DNA of 64,000 nucleotides, taken from contig NZ_CP142394.1 in the NCBI RefSeq assembly GCF_035930445.1, forward strand, positions 62,001 through 126,000. The letters are read 5' to 3'. This document shows positions 1 to 10,512 of the stretch, piece after piece. Every line of letters starts with the position of its first letter. Position 1 is the stretch's first letter. The translations under genes were made by a program, and so were the position numbers. The stretch is from Sphingopyxis chilensis (GTDB taxonomy: Bacteria; Pseudomonadota; Alphaproteobacteria; Sphingomonadales; Sphingomonadaceae). The notes under the pieces are model-generated. The model searched no databases, was not told where the DNA came from, and was given only the letters and a program-made list of their open reading frames with translations.

Positions 1-3000
1 TGACCGAGGGGCTGAGCAGCGCATCGACGCCCGCGGTCAGGCGGTCGACGCCCGGTTCGAGCCGCGCCACGACCGGCCCGGCCTGCGACAGCGTCTGGGT
101 GACGCGCAGCAGGTCCGCCATCTGCGAAGCCATCGCCGACGCTGCCTGCGCGAAAAGCGACAGGCGAACGCCCTCGTCGATCTTCGCCTCGTCCAACGCG
201 TCCCAGATCGCCGGCATTTCGAGCAGGCGTTCGACCGCGACGAACGCCGCGGCGATGTCGCCGAGCGCGCAGCCTTCCTCTTCGACCAGCTCGAACGGAT
301 GGACGATGCCCATGCGGTTGATGATGCGGTTCGCGATCTTGGTCGCGATGATCTCGCGGCGCAGCTGGTGGTCGGCGATCGCCTGCGCAAAGTCGCGCTG
401 CATCTCGGCGGGGAAGGCCGCGGCGAGGTCGCTCGCCAGCGCCGGGTCGTCGGGCAGGTCGCTGTGCTCGATCGCGTCCTGCAGCGCGAGCTTCGCGGTC
501 GAGAGCAGCACCGCGAGTTCGGGGCGCGTCAGTCCGCGCCCTTCGCCTGCGCGGCGCAGCAATTCGTCGTTCGCCGCCAGCCCCTCGACCTTGCGGTCGA
601 GCCGGCCCGCACCCTCGAACGTTTCCATGATCCGCACCAGCGACGGCACCGCGGCCGATCCGCCCTTTTCGGCGATCGACAGCGCTAGCGCCTGCAGCCG
701 GTTGTCCTCGAGCACAAGCTCCGCGACATCGTCGGTCATCCGCACGAGCAGCGCGTCGCGGTCGTCCTGCGACAGGCGCCCTTCGGCCATCTCGCGATTG
801 AGCGCGATCTTGATATTGACCTCATTATCCGAACAGTCGACGCCCGCGCTATTGTCGATGAAGTCGGTGTTGATCCGTCCGCCCTTGGCCGAAAAGGCGA
901 TGCGCGCCGCCTGCGTGACGCCCAGGTTCGCGCCTTCGCCCACCGCCTTGACGCGCAGATCCTCTGCATCCACGCGCAGCGCGTCGTTCGCGGGGTCGCC
1001 GACCTCGGCATTATTCTGCCCCGCCGCCTTCACATAGGTGCCGATGCCGCCGAACCACAGCAGGTCGACCGGCGCCTTCAAAATCGCCGAGATCAGCGAG
1101 CTTGGATCGATTTCGGAGACCGAGAGGCCGAGCAACGCCTGTACTTCGGGGGAAAGCGGAATGCTCTTCTGGCTGCGCGGGAAAACGCCGCCGCCCTTCG
1201 AGATCAGCTTCTTGTCATAATCCTCCCAGCTCGAACGCGGCAGGTTGAACATCCGCTCGCGTTCCTTCCAGCTCTTCGTCGGATCGGGATCGGGGTCGAG
1301 GAAGATGTGGCGGTGATCGAACGCGGCGGTCAGCTGGATCGCCTTCGACAGCAGCATGCCGTTGCCGAACACGTCGCCCGACATGTCGCCGCAACCGACG
1401 ACGCGGATCGTATCGGTCTGCACATCGACGCCCATTTCGGCGAAGTGGCGCTGGACCGACAGCCATGCGCCCTTGGCGGTGATGCCCATCGCCTTGTGGT
1501 CATAGCCTTTCGACCCGCCGCTCGCGAACGCGTCGCCGAGCCAGAAGTCGCGCTCCATCGCCAGCGCGTTGGCGACGTCGGAGAAGGTCGCAGTGCCCTT
1601 GTCAGCGGCGACGACGAAATAGGGATCGTCGCCGTCGAGAATCGCCACGCCCTTCGGGTGCACGACCTTGCCGCCGACGAGATTGTCGGTGATCGACAGC
1701 AGCGATCGGATGAAGATGCGATAGCATTCGGTGCCTTCGGCGAACCAGGCATCGCGGTCGAGCGCCGCGTCGGGCAGCGCCTTGGGATAGAAGCCGCCCT
1801 TCGCGCCGGTCGGCACGATCACCGCATTCTTCACGCGCTGCGCTTTCATCAGCCCGAGGATTTCGGTGCGGAAGTCGTCGCGGCGGTCGGACCAGCGCAG
1901 CCCGCCGCGCGCGACCGGGCCGGCGCGCAGGTGGATGCCCTCGACGCGCGGCGAATAGATCCACACTTCGCGCCACGGCAGCGGCTTGGGAAGGCCGGGG
2001 ATCAGGCTCGAATCGATCTTGAACGCCAGCGCCTCTTCGGCCGCGGGCGCGAAGGCGTTGGTGCGCAGGGTCGCGCTGACCACGGCATGGAACAGGCGCA
2101 GGATGCGGTCCTCGTCGATCGATTTGATGTCGGCGAAATCGGCGAGGATCTCGGCTTCGAGCGCTTCGGCGCGCTTCGCATCGCGCGCCTTGGGGTCGTG
2201 GAGCGCGCGGAAGCGCTCGATCAGCGCGGAGGTCAGCGCGGGCGCGTGACGCAGCGCGCTGACCACCGTGTCCATGCCATAGGCCGAACCGCCCTGACGC
2301 AGGTAACGGAACCAGGCGCGCAGCCAGACGATCGCGCCCGGGTCGGTCTGGTTGGTGAGCACCAGTTCGTTGAACGCGTCATTTTCGGCGCGGCCGTCCA
2401 GCACCGCGGCGATCGCGCCTTCGAGCACCTCGGCGTAGGGAAGCAGCGCGAGTTCGTCGACATTGGCGGGCAGGCGCAGCGTGAAGTCGTGGATCACGAT
2501 CGGCGGTTCGTCATCGCCCTCGGTGCCCGGCGCGCGCGTCTGGCCGAGCGTCGTGGGGATTTCCTCGAGCACCTGGAAACCGAAATGTTCGAGCGCGGGG
2601 ACGACGTCGGAGAGGGCGAGCGGACCCGCCGCGCTATAGACCTTGAGCCGCAGCCGGTCGTCGCCGTCGAGGGTCTTGCGCGCCAGACGCACGCTGCGCG
2701 GATTGTCCGCGTCGAGATCGCGCAGGCGCAATATGTCGCGCGCCGCTTCTTCGGGGTTATAGAGGTTTCGGTAATTGGGCGGAAAGGTCGCCGCAAAACG
2801 CGACGCCAGCGCCGCGGCGCGGCCCGGGTCGCCGCGCTTCGCCAGCGCCGCCTCGACCTCGGGCTGCCAGCCGCGCACCATCTGTTCGAGCTGCGCGTTG
2901 AGCGCTTCGGTGTCGGGAACGACACCGCCGCTGCGCAGGTCGAGCGTGTAGCGCAGCAGCGCCGCGCCGCCATCCTCGAGCACCATCGTCCAGCCGATGA

Positions 3001-4237
3001 CGCCGGCTTTCGCTTCGCGCACCAGCATCGCCTCGACCGCGATGCGGCGTCCGGTCGATACCTCGTCGCGCGGCAGCCAGACGAAGGCGAACAGATGCCG
3101 GCCGAGCGCGCTGCGCACCATCACCAGCTTCGGCCGGGGCCGGTCGGTGATCGACATCGAGGTCAGCACCAGTTCCTCGAGCGAGGCGCTGTCGAACGCG
3201 ATCAGCAAGTCATGCGGCAACGCGGTGAGCGCATGGGCGAGCGCCTTGCCCGCATGGCCCGAGGGATCGAAGCCGAATTTTGCCATCAGCGCATTGAGCT
3301 GCGCGCGCAGCACCGGGACCTTCGCCGGCGGGGTCGACAGGGCCTGGCTGGTCCACAGGCCGGCGTGGATCGACAGCCGTTCGACTTTCTTGCCCTTCAG
3401 TTCGGGAACGACAACCAGATCGAGCAATACGCGGCGGTGGACCGCCGATAAACGGTTCGACTTGATCAGCAGCGGCGTGTGCCCTCCCTTGTCGAACCAG
3501 GCGAAGGCGGCATCGAGCGCGGCGGGCGACAGGAGCTGGCCGTCGCTGCTGTCGCTGATGCCGAGCGGATCCTGAACCTTGCCATCGCGCGTGCGCCATT
3601 CGTGGCCGAGCTGGGTCATCGACCCGCCTTCGAACCAGCGCAGCAGCTCGGCGCCTTCGCCCTCGACGCGCATCGCGGCGTCGGCGAGCATCGCCGCGCG
3701 CATCGCGCGCCAGTCGCGCACCGCGGCGCGCACGTCGCGCAGCGCCGCTTCGAGCCCGTCGAGCAGGCGCCGGCGCGCGCGCGCATCGCCGCGTTCGAGC
3801 TCCATATAGATGACCGACTCGCGCGCGGGGCCTTCGCCCGCTTCCTGCAAATGGCCCTTCGCATCGCGCTTCACCGCGACGACGGGGTGGAGGATGCGGT
3901 GAACGACGAGCCCCTGCGCCGCGACCGCCTGCGACGTCGAATCGACGAGGAAGGGCATGTCGTCGTTGATGATGGCGAGCCGCATCCGGCGATCGGTGCC
4001 GTCGGCGGCGATCGGTTCGAGCAGGAGCGACGGGGTTTCGGCGGCGCGGTCGAGCGCGGCGCGCGCGGCGAACTGGCTCGCGTCGCTGAGCGCGGCCTTG
4101 TCCATATCGTCGCCTTCGCCGGGCAGCGCGCTGCCGGCGAGCGCGGCCAGATAGGCGGCGGCGACTTTCGGCGGGATTTTGACGGTGGAGGGGGTCGGCG
4201 TGTCCGTTTCCGGCGTGTCGGACAGTTTCTGAGACAT
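1..4237 (-). CDS. gdhZ: NAD-specific glutamate dehydrogenase, large (about 1,600-residue class), 3' end outside window
   Basis: Oxidatively deaminates glutamate to 2-oxoglutarate with NAD in the cytoplasm. About 1,412 codons are present; the C-terminal end lies beyond position 1. The translation starts MSQKLSDTPETD at 4237. The catalytic core appears about 800-850 residues in, with GPVARGGLRWSDR followed by VPTGAKGGF, and then a nucleotide-binding stretch VVGCGDMSGDVFGNG. The distal LTRPELAVLLSTAK helix motif is also typical of this family. The long N-terminal ACT-like regulatory part is present. No strong ribosome-binding site precedes the ATG. It lies 180 bp downstream of a PAS protein on the same strand. 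Identity is firm; the exact start is less so. Confidence 0.95.
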   Translation of the reverse strand, partial: MSQKLSDTPETDTPTPSTVKIPPKVAAAYLAALAGSALPGEGDDMDKAALSDASQFAARAALDRAAETPSLLLEPIAADGTDRRMRLAIINDDMPFLVDSTSQAVAAQGLVVHRILHPVVAVKRDAKGHLQEAGEGPARESVIYMELERGDARARRRLLDGLEAALRDVRAAVRDWRAMRAAMLADAAMRVEGEGAELLRWFEGGSMTQLGHEWRTRDGKVQDPLGISDSSDGQLLSPAALDAAFAWFDKGGHTPLLIKSNRLSAVHRRVLLDLVVVPELKGKKVERLSIHAGLWTSQALSTPPAKVPVLRAQLNALMAKFGFDPSGHAGKALAHALTALPHDLLIAFDSASLEELVLTSMSITDRPRPKLVMVRSALGRHLFAFVWLPRDEVSTGRRIAVEAMLVREAKAGVIGWTMVLEDGGAALLRYTLDLRSGGVVPDTEALNAQLEQMVRGWQPEVEAALAKRGDPGRAAALASRFAATFPPNYRNLYNPEEAARDILRLRDLDADNPRSVRLARKTLDGDDRLRLKVYSAAGPLALSDVVPALEHFGFQVLEEIPTTLGQTRAPGTEGDDEPPIVIHDFTLRLPANVDELALLPYAEVLEGAIAAVLDGRAENDAFNELVLTNQTDPGAIVWLRAWFRYLRQGGSAYGMDTVVSALRHAPALTSALIERFRALHDPKARDAKRAEALEAEILADFADIKSIDEDRILRLFHAVVSATLRTNAFAPAAEEALAFKIDSSLIPGLPKPLPWREVWIYSPRVEGIHLRAGPVARGGLRWSDRRDDFRTEILGLMKAQRVKNAVIVPTGAKGGFYPKALPDAALDRDAWFAEGTECYRIFIRSLLSITDNLVGGKVVHPKGVAILDGDDPYFVVAADKGTATFSDVANALAMERDFWLGDAFASGGSKGYDHKAMGITAKGAWLSVQRHFAEMGVDVQTDTIRVVGCGDMSGDVFGNGMLLSKAIQLTAAFDHRHIFLDPDPDPTKSWKERERMFNLPRSSWEDYDKKLISKGGGVFPRSQKSIPLSPEVQALLGLSVSEIDPSSLISAILKAPVDLLWFGGIGTYVKAAGQNNAEVGDPANDALRVDAEDLRVKAVGEGANLGVTQAARIAFSAKGGRINTDFIDNSAGVDCSDNEVNIKIALNREMAEGRLSQDDRDALLVRMTDDVAELVLEDNRLQALALSIAEKGGSAAVPSLVRIMETFEGAGRLDRKVEGLAANDELLRRAGEGRGLTRPELAVLLSTAKLALQDAIEHSDLPDDPALASDLAAAFPAEMQRDFAQAIADHQLRREIIATKIANRIINRMGIVHPFELVEEEGCALGDIAAAFVAVERLLEMPAIWDALDEAKIDEGVRLSLFAQAASAMASQMADLLRVTQTLSQAGPVVARLEPGVDRLTAGVDALLSPSV

Positions 4238-4417
4238 AAAATGCAGCATCCCGAACCAAAAGAGGGGGATCCCAGCCGACGATCGGCGGGGGTCCGTTCG
4301 CTGCCGCCTCCTATGCGCCTCAGCGCGCCGTGGCTCAAGGCCTCGTTCGGGGTCCCGCGTAAAAATATTTCAATTTTGGGGTTGTCTGTTGCGTGAACGC
4401 TCTCAGCCGTTCCGCGG

Positions 4418-5755
4418 TCAGGTGCCGGGGGTGATGGCGATCGCCCTTTTCGCCAGCTTGGCGACGAGCGCCGGATCGTCGGCCGCCTTGGCGACGATGC
4501 CGATATGGCCGCCGGGCATCGCGCGCGCGATCAGCACGACGAATTCGGCGTCGCCCGCATCATGTTCGAGGATCAGCGCGGGCTGCGCGCGGCGAAGCGC
4601 TTCGAGCTTCTCATCCGGCCGCTCACGGCTGTCGGCCGGCTTGCGGCGTGCGCGCGCGTCCTTGACGAGACCCTTGAGCCCGCCCGGATAGCGATCGAGA
4701 TAGGCGGCAAGTTCGCCGCGGCCGACCGCCTCGTCCTTGGCGTGACCGAGCACGCAGGCATATTCGGCGAGCCGCGTCTTGTCATAGGCCGCACCGAAAA
4801 CCAGCTTCACGATCGGCGTCATCGGTGCGCGGTCCTGCACCGCCAGCCCGGCGTCGTCGAGCAACGCGGCGAAGGCGTCGGGCTGCTCCTCGGCCGCCAG
4901 CGCGAAATCCCACGCCTTGCCGACCGCCTGATAGAGCGCGCCGCGACTCCGGCTGTCGGCGGCGACTGCGCGCTCGGCGGTTTCGCGCGCCAGCGCCAGC
5001 CAGTCGGCGAGTTCGGCATCCGTGCCGGGATCGGCCGGCACATCGCTGTCGGCGGGACTATCGGCGAACAGGTCGCCGTCGCCCTGCAGCGCGGCAAAGC
5101 CGGGGGCGGCGTCGGCCGCGACCTCGTCGCCCAGATGGCCCGAGTCGGGGCCGTCGGCCCACACCGGCACCGGCGCGGTCAGCGGCGCGGCGCTACGCAG
5201 CGCCTGTTCGACCGACAATTGCAGTTCCTCGGCCTGATCGGCGGGCGCGGCTTCCTTCCAGTTGATCACGCCCATGATGAAATCGATCGTGTCGTCGTCG
5301 GACGAGAAGGGCAGCAGGATGCCGCGGTACATGATCGTCGCGCCGCGCTCGCTTTCGAACTCGGCCTCGAAGCCGATCGGGGCGCGGTTGGCGATGATCT
5401 GCAGATAATGGTCGGTCAGCCGCGAGAGCAGCGAACGCCCTGGAATCTGGCTGATATAATGGACATCCTCATCGATCTGCGACTCGGTGCGCAGCGTCTC
5501 GCCGATATAGGCCAGGCCCGGATTTTCGACGCCCGCCGTGAAATCGAGCAGAACCGAATTGGGTCCGAAATCGGCGCTTTCGAGATCGAGGTCCTCGACC
5601 GACGGATAAGCGCGATCGGCGAGCAGCGACGCCCAGTAATTATAGGCCCGGACCTGCATCCGCCGTTCATCGACGCCGACCGACGCGGGCGCATCGATCG
5701 CCCCATCCTCCTGGTCGTGGCTGCCCGAAAGCAGTCCGCGCATGCTGTCCATCAT
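4418..5755 (-). CDS. PAS-domain (PAS_5-type) protein of unknown function
   Basis: A 445-residue protein with no membrane segment. Residues about 35-165 resemble the PAS_5 family, which is common in alphaproteobacteria: a YNYWASLLADRAYPS start, then LLDFTAGVENPGLAYIGE and an aromatic core ending GVINWKE. The middle, about 170-260, is acidic and Ala/Pro-rich, probably a linker. The C-terminal half is helical with charged repeats and has no enzyme motif I recognise. It starts ATG ATG at 5755/5752 behind GGGGATGA. A small palindrome lies in its 5' region. A sensory or regulatory role is inferred from the PAS fold only. Confidence 0.75.
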   Translation of the reverse strand: MMDSMRGLLSGSHDQEDGAIDAPASVGVDERRMQVRAYNYWASLLADRAYPSVEDLDLESADFGPNSVLLDFTAGVENPGLAYIGETLRTESQIDEDVHYISQIPGRSLLSRLTDHYLQIIANRAPIGFEAEFESERGATIMYRGILLPFSSDDDTIDFIMGVINWKEAAPADQAEELQLSVEQALRSAAPLTAPVPVWADGPDSGHLGDEVAADAAPGFAALQGDGDLFADSPADSDVPADPGTDAELADWLALARETAERAVAADSRSRGALYQAVGKAWDFALAAEEQPDAFAALLDDAGLAVQDRAPMTPIVKLVFGAAYDKTRLAEYACVLGHAKDEAVGRGELAAYLDRYPGGLKGLVKDARARRKPADSRERPDEKLEALRRAQPALILEHDAGDAEFVVLIARAMPGGHIGIVAKAADDPALVAKLAKRAIAITPGT

Positions 5756-5770
5756 TCATCCCCAGCCATA

Positions 5771-5786
5771 AGCATTGGTAAATGCT
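5771..5786. promoter_or_regulatory. Small palindrome in the 5' region of the PAS gene
   Basis: AGCATT-GGTA-AATGCT is a perfect 6-bp inverted repeat with a 4-bp centre, 16 bp upstream of the first ATG of the minus-strand PAS gene. It could be an operator or a short RNA hairpin. Nothing else supports a function. Confidence 0.3.
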
Positions 5787-5850
5787 ATGCACCAGGACTA
5801 GTAAAAGCGGCGTAAACGATGGTGGGGCGCGACCCGCGGGCCGCGCGGCC

Positions 5851-7260
5851 TTAACTCGACCAGCCCCCCGCAAGCGCGCGGAACAGCGCGACCTGGCGCC
5901 GCGAGATCTGCCCGTCCTGCGCCGCGAGCACCGCTTCGGTCTCGGCAAAGGTGCGCTCGGCGTCGAGCCATTCGAGCGAATCCGACGCGCCTTCCTGCCG
6001 CTTCGCGCGCACGATTCGCGCCGCGCGCTCGGCCTGGTCGCGCGCCGCGCGCAGCGCCTGCCGCTGTTCGAGCGAACGGGCATAGGAGGAGAGCGCCGTC
6101 TCGGTTTCCTCGAGCGCGCGCAGCACCGTGCCGTCGAACTCGGCGAGCGATGCCTGCGTATCGGCTTCGGCCGCCGCGATCCGCGCCCGCGCGGGCTCCT
6201 GGTTCGGGAACGCCCAGTTGAGCAAGGGGCCGAGCAGCCAGCGCAGCGGCCCGCCGCCGAACACGTCGCCAAAGCCCGTGCCGGTCGAACCGGCCGAACC
6301 GCCCAGGGTGATTCGCGGATAAAGGTCCGCGGTCGCGACGCCGATGCGCGCGGTATCGGCGGCAAGGCGGCGCTCGGCGGCGCGAATGTCGGGACGGCGC
6401 TTCAATAGCGCCGCCCCATCACCGACCGGGATGGGATCGGTGATTTCGAGGCTGATATTGCGGTCGGCCGCGATGGCCGGCAGCGCGGCAGGAGCACGAC
6501 CGGTCAGAGTCGCGAGGCGGAAAAGCGCCGCCTGCCGTTCAGCTTCGATGGAGGGGATGTCGGCTGCCCGCTGGTCGCGCAGCGTCGTGATGCGCGCGAG
6601 GTCGAGCCCGGTCGTCATGCCGACCTCCTTGCGGCGCTCGGTCAGCTTCACCTGCTGGTCGAGCAGTCCGACGATGCGTCGCGCGACGTCGAGCCGCGCC
6701 GCGCCCGATGCGGCGTCTGCATAGGCTTGCGTCGTGTCGGCGGCGACGATCACGCGCACCGCGTCGGCATTGGCTTCGGCGGCTTCGGTATCGTCGCGCG
6801 CGGCCTCGATCGAGCGGCTGACGCGGCCGAACAGGTCGACCTCGTACGAAATATTGGCGCCGACATCGACGGTCCAATCCTCGCGATCGGCGCCGGGGAG
6901 GCGCTGGCCTTCGGGATTGCGGCCGTAATTGGCACCGGCGCCGATCTCGCCTTGCGGCAAACGATCCGACCGCGCACCGCGCAGCGCCGCGCGCGCCCTG
7001 GCGATATTCGCCACCGCGACTCGCACGTCGGTGTTGTTGGCAAGCGCGTCGGCGACGAGGCCGTCGAGGACGGGATCGTCATAGAGGCGCCACCAGTCGG
7101 CTGCGACCGGGGCGAGCGACACCGCGGGACCGTTCGCCGAAACAAACGGGCCGGCAGCGGCAGGCGCCGAAGCCGATTGCGGCGCCTTGTAGTCGGGGCC
7201 GACGGCGCAGGCGGCAAGCGCGAGCGCCGATGCGGCGGTGAGGATATTGCGGAGCATCAT
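5851..7260 (-). CDS. RND efflux outer-membrane factor, NodT/OprM-type lipoprotein
   Basis: Outer-membrane channel of a tripartite efflux pump. The 469-residue precursor has a lipoprotein signal with lipobox LAAC at Cys18, followed by AVGPDYKAP, the usual start of NodT-family factors. Two repeated outer-membrane efflux domains follow; the ANTDVRVAVANIARARAAL stretch and the NWAFPN segment are family landmarks. The AAGGAGAAAG ribosome site overlaps the TAA stop of the pump gene, 11 bp away, so the two are probably translationally coupled. It is the third gene of the operon. Drug specificity cannot be read from the sequence. Confidence 0.93.
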   Translation of the reverse strand: MMLRNILTAASALALAACAVGPDYKAPQSASAPAAAGPFVSANGPAVSLAPVAADWWRLYDDPVLDGLVADALANNTDVRVAVANIARARAALRGARSDRLPQGEIGAGANYGRNPEGQRLPGADREDWTVDVGANISYEVDLFGRVSRSIEAARDDTEAAEANADAVRVIVAADTTQAYADAASGAARLDVARRIVGLLDQQVKLTERRKEVGMTTGLDLARITTLRDQRAADIPSIEAERQAALFRLATLTGRAPAALPAIAADRNISLEITDPIPVGDGAALLKRRPDIRAAERRLAADTARIGVATADLYPRITLGGSAGSTGTGFGDVFGGGPLRWLLGPLLNWAFPNQEPARARIAAAEADTQASLAEFDGTVLRALEETETALSSYARSLEQRQALRAARDQAERAARIVRAKRQEGASDSLEWLDAERTFAETEAVLAAQDGQISRRQVALFRALAGGWSS

Positions 7261-7271
7261 GGTCTTTCTCC

Positions 7272-10200
7272 TTATTCCGCCGGCACGGGCAGCGCCGCGC
7301 CATGGTCGCCCGCGCCGCGCTTGCGGCGCGCGGCGAACCAGTCGCCGAGCGCGCGGCAGACGACGTAGAAGGTCGGCGTGAAGATGAGGCCGAACGCCGT
7401 CACCCCGAGCATCCCGAAGAACACCGCGGTACCGAGCGCCTGGCGCAGCTCCGCTCCCGCGCCGGTCGCGATGAGCAAAGGCACCGCGCCGAGGATGAAG
7501 GCAAAGCTCGTCATCAGGATCGGGCGCAGGCGGTCGCGCGCGGCGCGCACCGCGGCGTCGATCGGCGACAGCCCATCCTGTTCCTCGGCCTGCTTGGCGA
7601 ATTCGACGATCAGGATCGCATTCTTCGCCGCGAGCGCGATGAGCACGACCAGCCCGATCTGCGTCAGGACATTATTGTCCATACCGCGCAGGTTCACGCC
7701 GATCATCGCCGCGAGCAGGCACATCGGCACGATCAGGATGATCGCCAGTGGCAGCACGAGGCTCTCATACTGCGCCGCGAGGACGAGGAAGACGAACAGC
7801 ACCGCGAGCGCGAAGACGATTCCCGCGGTGTTCGCTGCCGCCTTTTGCTGGAAGGCGATGCCCGTCCATTCGGTGCCGTAGCCCGCGGGCAGCGATTCGC
7901 TCGCCAGCTTTTCCATCGTCGTCAGCGCCGCGCCCGAAGATGCGCCCGGCGCCGTGTCGCCGTCGATCTCGACCGCGGGGAAAAGATTGTATCGCGTCAC
8001 GCGATACGGCCCCGTGCGGTCCTCGAAATTCGCGACCGAGCCGATCGGCACCATCGCGCCCGAATCGGACCGGGTCCGCAGGTTCGCGATGTCGGCGACG
8101 CTCTGGCGGAAGGGCGCGTCGGCCTGCGCGGTGACGCGATAGGTGCGACCGAGCAGGTTGAAGTCGTTGACGAACGCCGAGCCAAGATAGACCTGCAACG
8201 CTTCGAACACGCGTTCGGGCGGCACGCCGAGCGCATTCGCCTTCGCCCGGTCGATGTCCGCGAAAACGCGCGGGTTCGTGGGATCGAAGAAGGTGAAGAC
8301 ATTGGCGAGGCCGAAGGTCTGGTTCGCCTTGCCGATCAGATTGTTCGACTCGCTCGCCAGCGCCGCATAGCCGTGGCCGCCGCGATCCTGAACGACCATC
8401 CGGTAGCCGCCCGCCGACCCGATGCCCTGGATCAGCGGCGGCGGGATGATCACGATCTGCGCCTCGGTGATGTCGGCGGTGCGCTTGCGCGCCTCGTTGA
8501 TGATGTCGTCGAGCTTGACGCCCAGCTTCTTGCGCTCCTCGAAGGATTTTAGCGGGAAGTAAGCGGCGGCCGAATTGGGCGCGAGCGTCTGCGACGGGCC
8601 GTCGAAGCCCGCGAGCATCACCGATCCGAGCACGCCGTCGACGGGCAGCACGCGCCGCGCGACCTTTTGCAGCACCGCGTCGGTGCGCTCGACCGAAGCG
8701 CCCGAGGGCAGCTTGGCGACGACAAGGAAATACCCCTGGTCCTGCGCTGGTATGAAGCCCGTCGGCGTCGCCCAGAACAGCCCCGCGGTGGCGGCGATCA
8801 GCCCCGCATAGCTGACCATCATCTTCTTCGGCGCGCGCACGAGCCGGCCGGTCAGCCGCGCATAACCATCACTCATCCGCTCGAACGCGCGGTTGAACGC
8901 GTCGCCCGCGCGGCGGAGCATCTGCATGCCCTTGCCTTCGTTCGCGGGCGCCGAATGGCCGCGCAGCAGGATCGCCGCGAGCGCGGGCGACAGGGTGAGC
9001 GAGAGGATCAGCGAGATGATCGTCGCGGTCGAGATCGTCACCGCGAACTGCTGGTAAAAGGCGCCCGACAGCCCGGTCAGGAACAGGGTCGGCACGAACA
9101 CCGCGCAGAGCACGAGCACGATGGCGACGAGCGCCGCGGACACCTCGTCCATCGATGTGCGCGCGGCTTCGAGGGCGCTCATGCCCTTTTCAAGATTGCG
9201 TTCGACATTCTCGACGACGACGATCGCGTCGTCGACGACGATGCCGATCGCGAGCACCAGCCCGAACAGCGACAGATTGTTGAGGCTGTAGCCGACCGCC
9301 GCGAGCACCGCGAAGGTGCCGATCAGCGACACGGGGATCGCGAGCACGGGGATGATCGCCGCGCGCCATTTCTGCAAGAAAACGAGGATCACGATCACGA
9401 CGAGCACGACCGCTTCGAGCAACGTGTCCATCACCGCGTCGATCGACTGGGCGATGAATTCGGTGGGGTTATAGATGACGCGATATTCGAGGCCCTTGGG
9501 GAAATTCTTCGACGAGGCCGCCATTTCGGCCTCGACCGCTTCGGCGGCGGCGAGCGCGTTCGAACCGGGGCGCTGGAACACCGCCATGATGACCGTCGGG
9601 TCGCCCGACAGATAGGTGTTGCTGTTATAGTCCGACGCGCCCAGTTCGACGCGCGCGACGTCCGACACGCGGACCTGCCGCCCGTCGGCATCGCTGCGGA
9701 TGACGATGTTGGCGAAATCCTTGGGATCGGAGAGGCGGCCCTGCGTTTCGACGTTGAGCTGGAAATCGCTGCCGTTGGCGTACGGGGGCTGGCCGAGCGT
9801 CCCCGCGGCGACCTGGACATTCTCGCGGCGCAGCGCGGCGACGATCTCGCCCGCCGTCAGGTCCAGCGCGGCGGCGCGGCCGGGGTCGATCCACACGCGC
9901 ATCGCATAGTCGCGGCTGCCGAACAGGCGCACGTCGCCGACGCCGTCGATACGCGAGAGCCGGTCGCGCAGCTGGGTCAGCGCATAGTTGGAGATATAGG
10001 CGCGATCGAGCGACTTGTCGGGCGAAACGAGGTTCACCACCATCAGGAAGTCGGGCGACGTCTTGCGCGTCACGACGCCCAGGCGCTGCACCGTTTCGGG
10101 GAGGCGAGGGGTCGCGATCGCGACACGGTTCTGCACCAGCACCTGCGCGGCGTCGAGGTCGGTGCCGATCTTGAAGGTGACGGTGATCGTGACATTGCCG

Positions 10201-10460
10201 TCACCGGTCGACTGGCTGCTCATATAGAGCATATTGTCGACGCCGTTGATTTCCTGCTCGATCGGCGCCGCCACCGTATCGGCAACGGTTTCGGCCGACG
10301 CGCCCGGATAGCTGGCCGACACGGTCACCGTCGGCGGGACGATGTCGGGATATTGCGACACGGGTAGCCCGATATAGGCGACCGCGCCGACGATGGTGAT
10401 GATGACGGCGAGCACGGCGGCGAAGATCGGCCGGTCGATGAAGAAGCGTGATAGGCGCAT
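7272..10460 (-). CDS. RND multidrug efflux transporter, HAE1/AcrB-MexB type
   Basis: Inner-membrane proton/drug antiporter of about 1,062 residues, the full length for the family. I chose the ATG at 10460 (MRLSRFFIDRPIF), the standard RND start, over an upstream ATG at 10505 that would add 15 atypical residues. The two proton-relay aspartates sit in GIVVDDAIVVVENVER of TM4, and the partner lysine is in ALAAKNAILIVEF of TM10. Two large periplasmic loops and twelve predicted TM segments fit the family. It lies between the adaptor and outer-membrane factor genes. A palindrome separates it from the adaptor gene. Confidence 0.95.
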   Translation of the reverse strand: MRLSRFFIDRPIFAAVLAVIITIVGAVAYIGLPVSQYPDIVPPTVTVSASYPGASAETVADTVAAPIEQEINGVDNMLYMSSQSTGDGNVTITVTFKIGTDLDAAQVLVQNRVAIATPRLPETVQRLGVVTRKTSPDFLMVVNLVSPDKSLDRAYISNYALTQLRDRLSRIDGVGDVRLFGSRDYAMRVWIDPGRAAALDLTAGEIVAALRRENVQVAAGTLGQPPYANGSDFQLNVETQGRLSDPKDFANIVIRSDADGRQVRVSDVARVELGASDYNSNTYLSGDPTVIMAVFQRPGSNALAAAEAVEAEMAASSKNFPKGLEYRVIYNPTEFIAQSIDAVMDTLLEAVVLVVIVILVFLQKWRAAIIPVLAIPVSLIGTFAVLAAVGYSLNNLSLFGLVLAIGIVVDDAIVVVENVERNLEKGMSALEAARTSMDEVSAALVAIVLVLCAVFVPTLFLTGLSGAFYQQFAVTISTATIISLILSLTLSPALAAILLRGHSAPANEGKGMQMLRRAGDAFNRAFERMSDGYARLTGRLVRAPKKMMVSYAGLIAATAGLFWATPTGFIPAQDQGYFLVVAKLPSGASVERTDAVLQKVARRVLPVDGVLGSVMLAGFDGPSQTLAPNSAAAYFPLKSFEERKKLGVKLDDIINEARKRTADITEAQIVIIPPPLIQGIGSAGGYRMVVQDRGGHGYAALASESNNLIGKANQTFGLANVFTFFDPTNPRVFADIDRAKANALGVPPERVFEALQVYLGSAFVNDFNLLGRTYRVTAQADAPFRQSVADIANLRTRSDSGAMVPIGSVANFEDRTGPYRVTRYNLFPAVEIDGDTAPGASSGAALTTMEKLASESLPAGYGTEWTGIAFQQKAAANTAGIVFALAVLFVFLVLAAQYESLVLPLAIILIVPMCLLAAMIGVNLRGMDNNVLTQIGLVVLIALAAKNAILIVEFAKQAEEQDGLSPIDAAVRAARDRLRPILMTSFAFILGAVPLLIATGAGAELRQALGTAVFFGMLGVTAFGLIFTPTFYVVCRALGDWFAARRKRGAGDHGAALPVPAE

Positions 10461-10512
10461 GGGAGAGCCCCTGTCTGGAAAATCGAAACGGAGTCGGAAC
10501 CTCAATCCCTCA

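Noticed and set aside
1307..3451. 714-codon frame antisense to the glutamate dehydrogenase
   Set aside because: The dehydrogenase motifs are on the minus strand; this frame has no recognisable domain and an antisense-type composition.
8667..10367. 566-codon frame antisense to the RND pump
   Set aside because: His/Arg/Asp-rich shadow of a definite transporter gene.
10461..10505. Upstream ATG of the RND pump as true start
   Set aside because: Would add 15 residues that lie before the family-standard MRLSRFF start.
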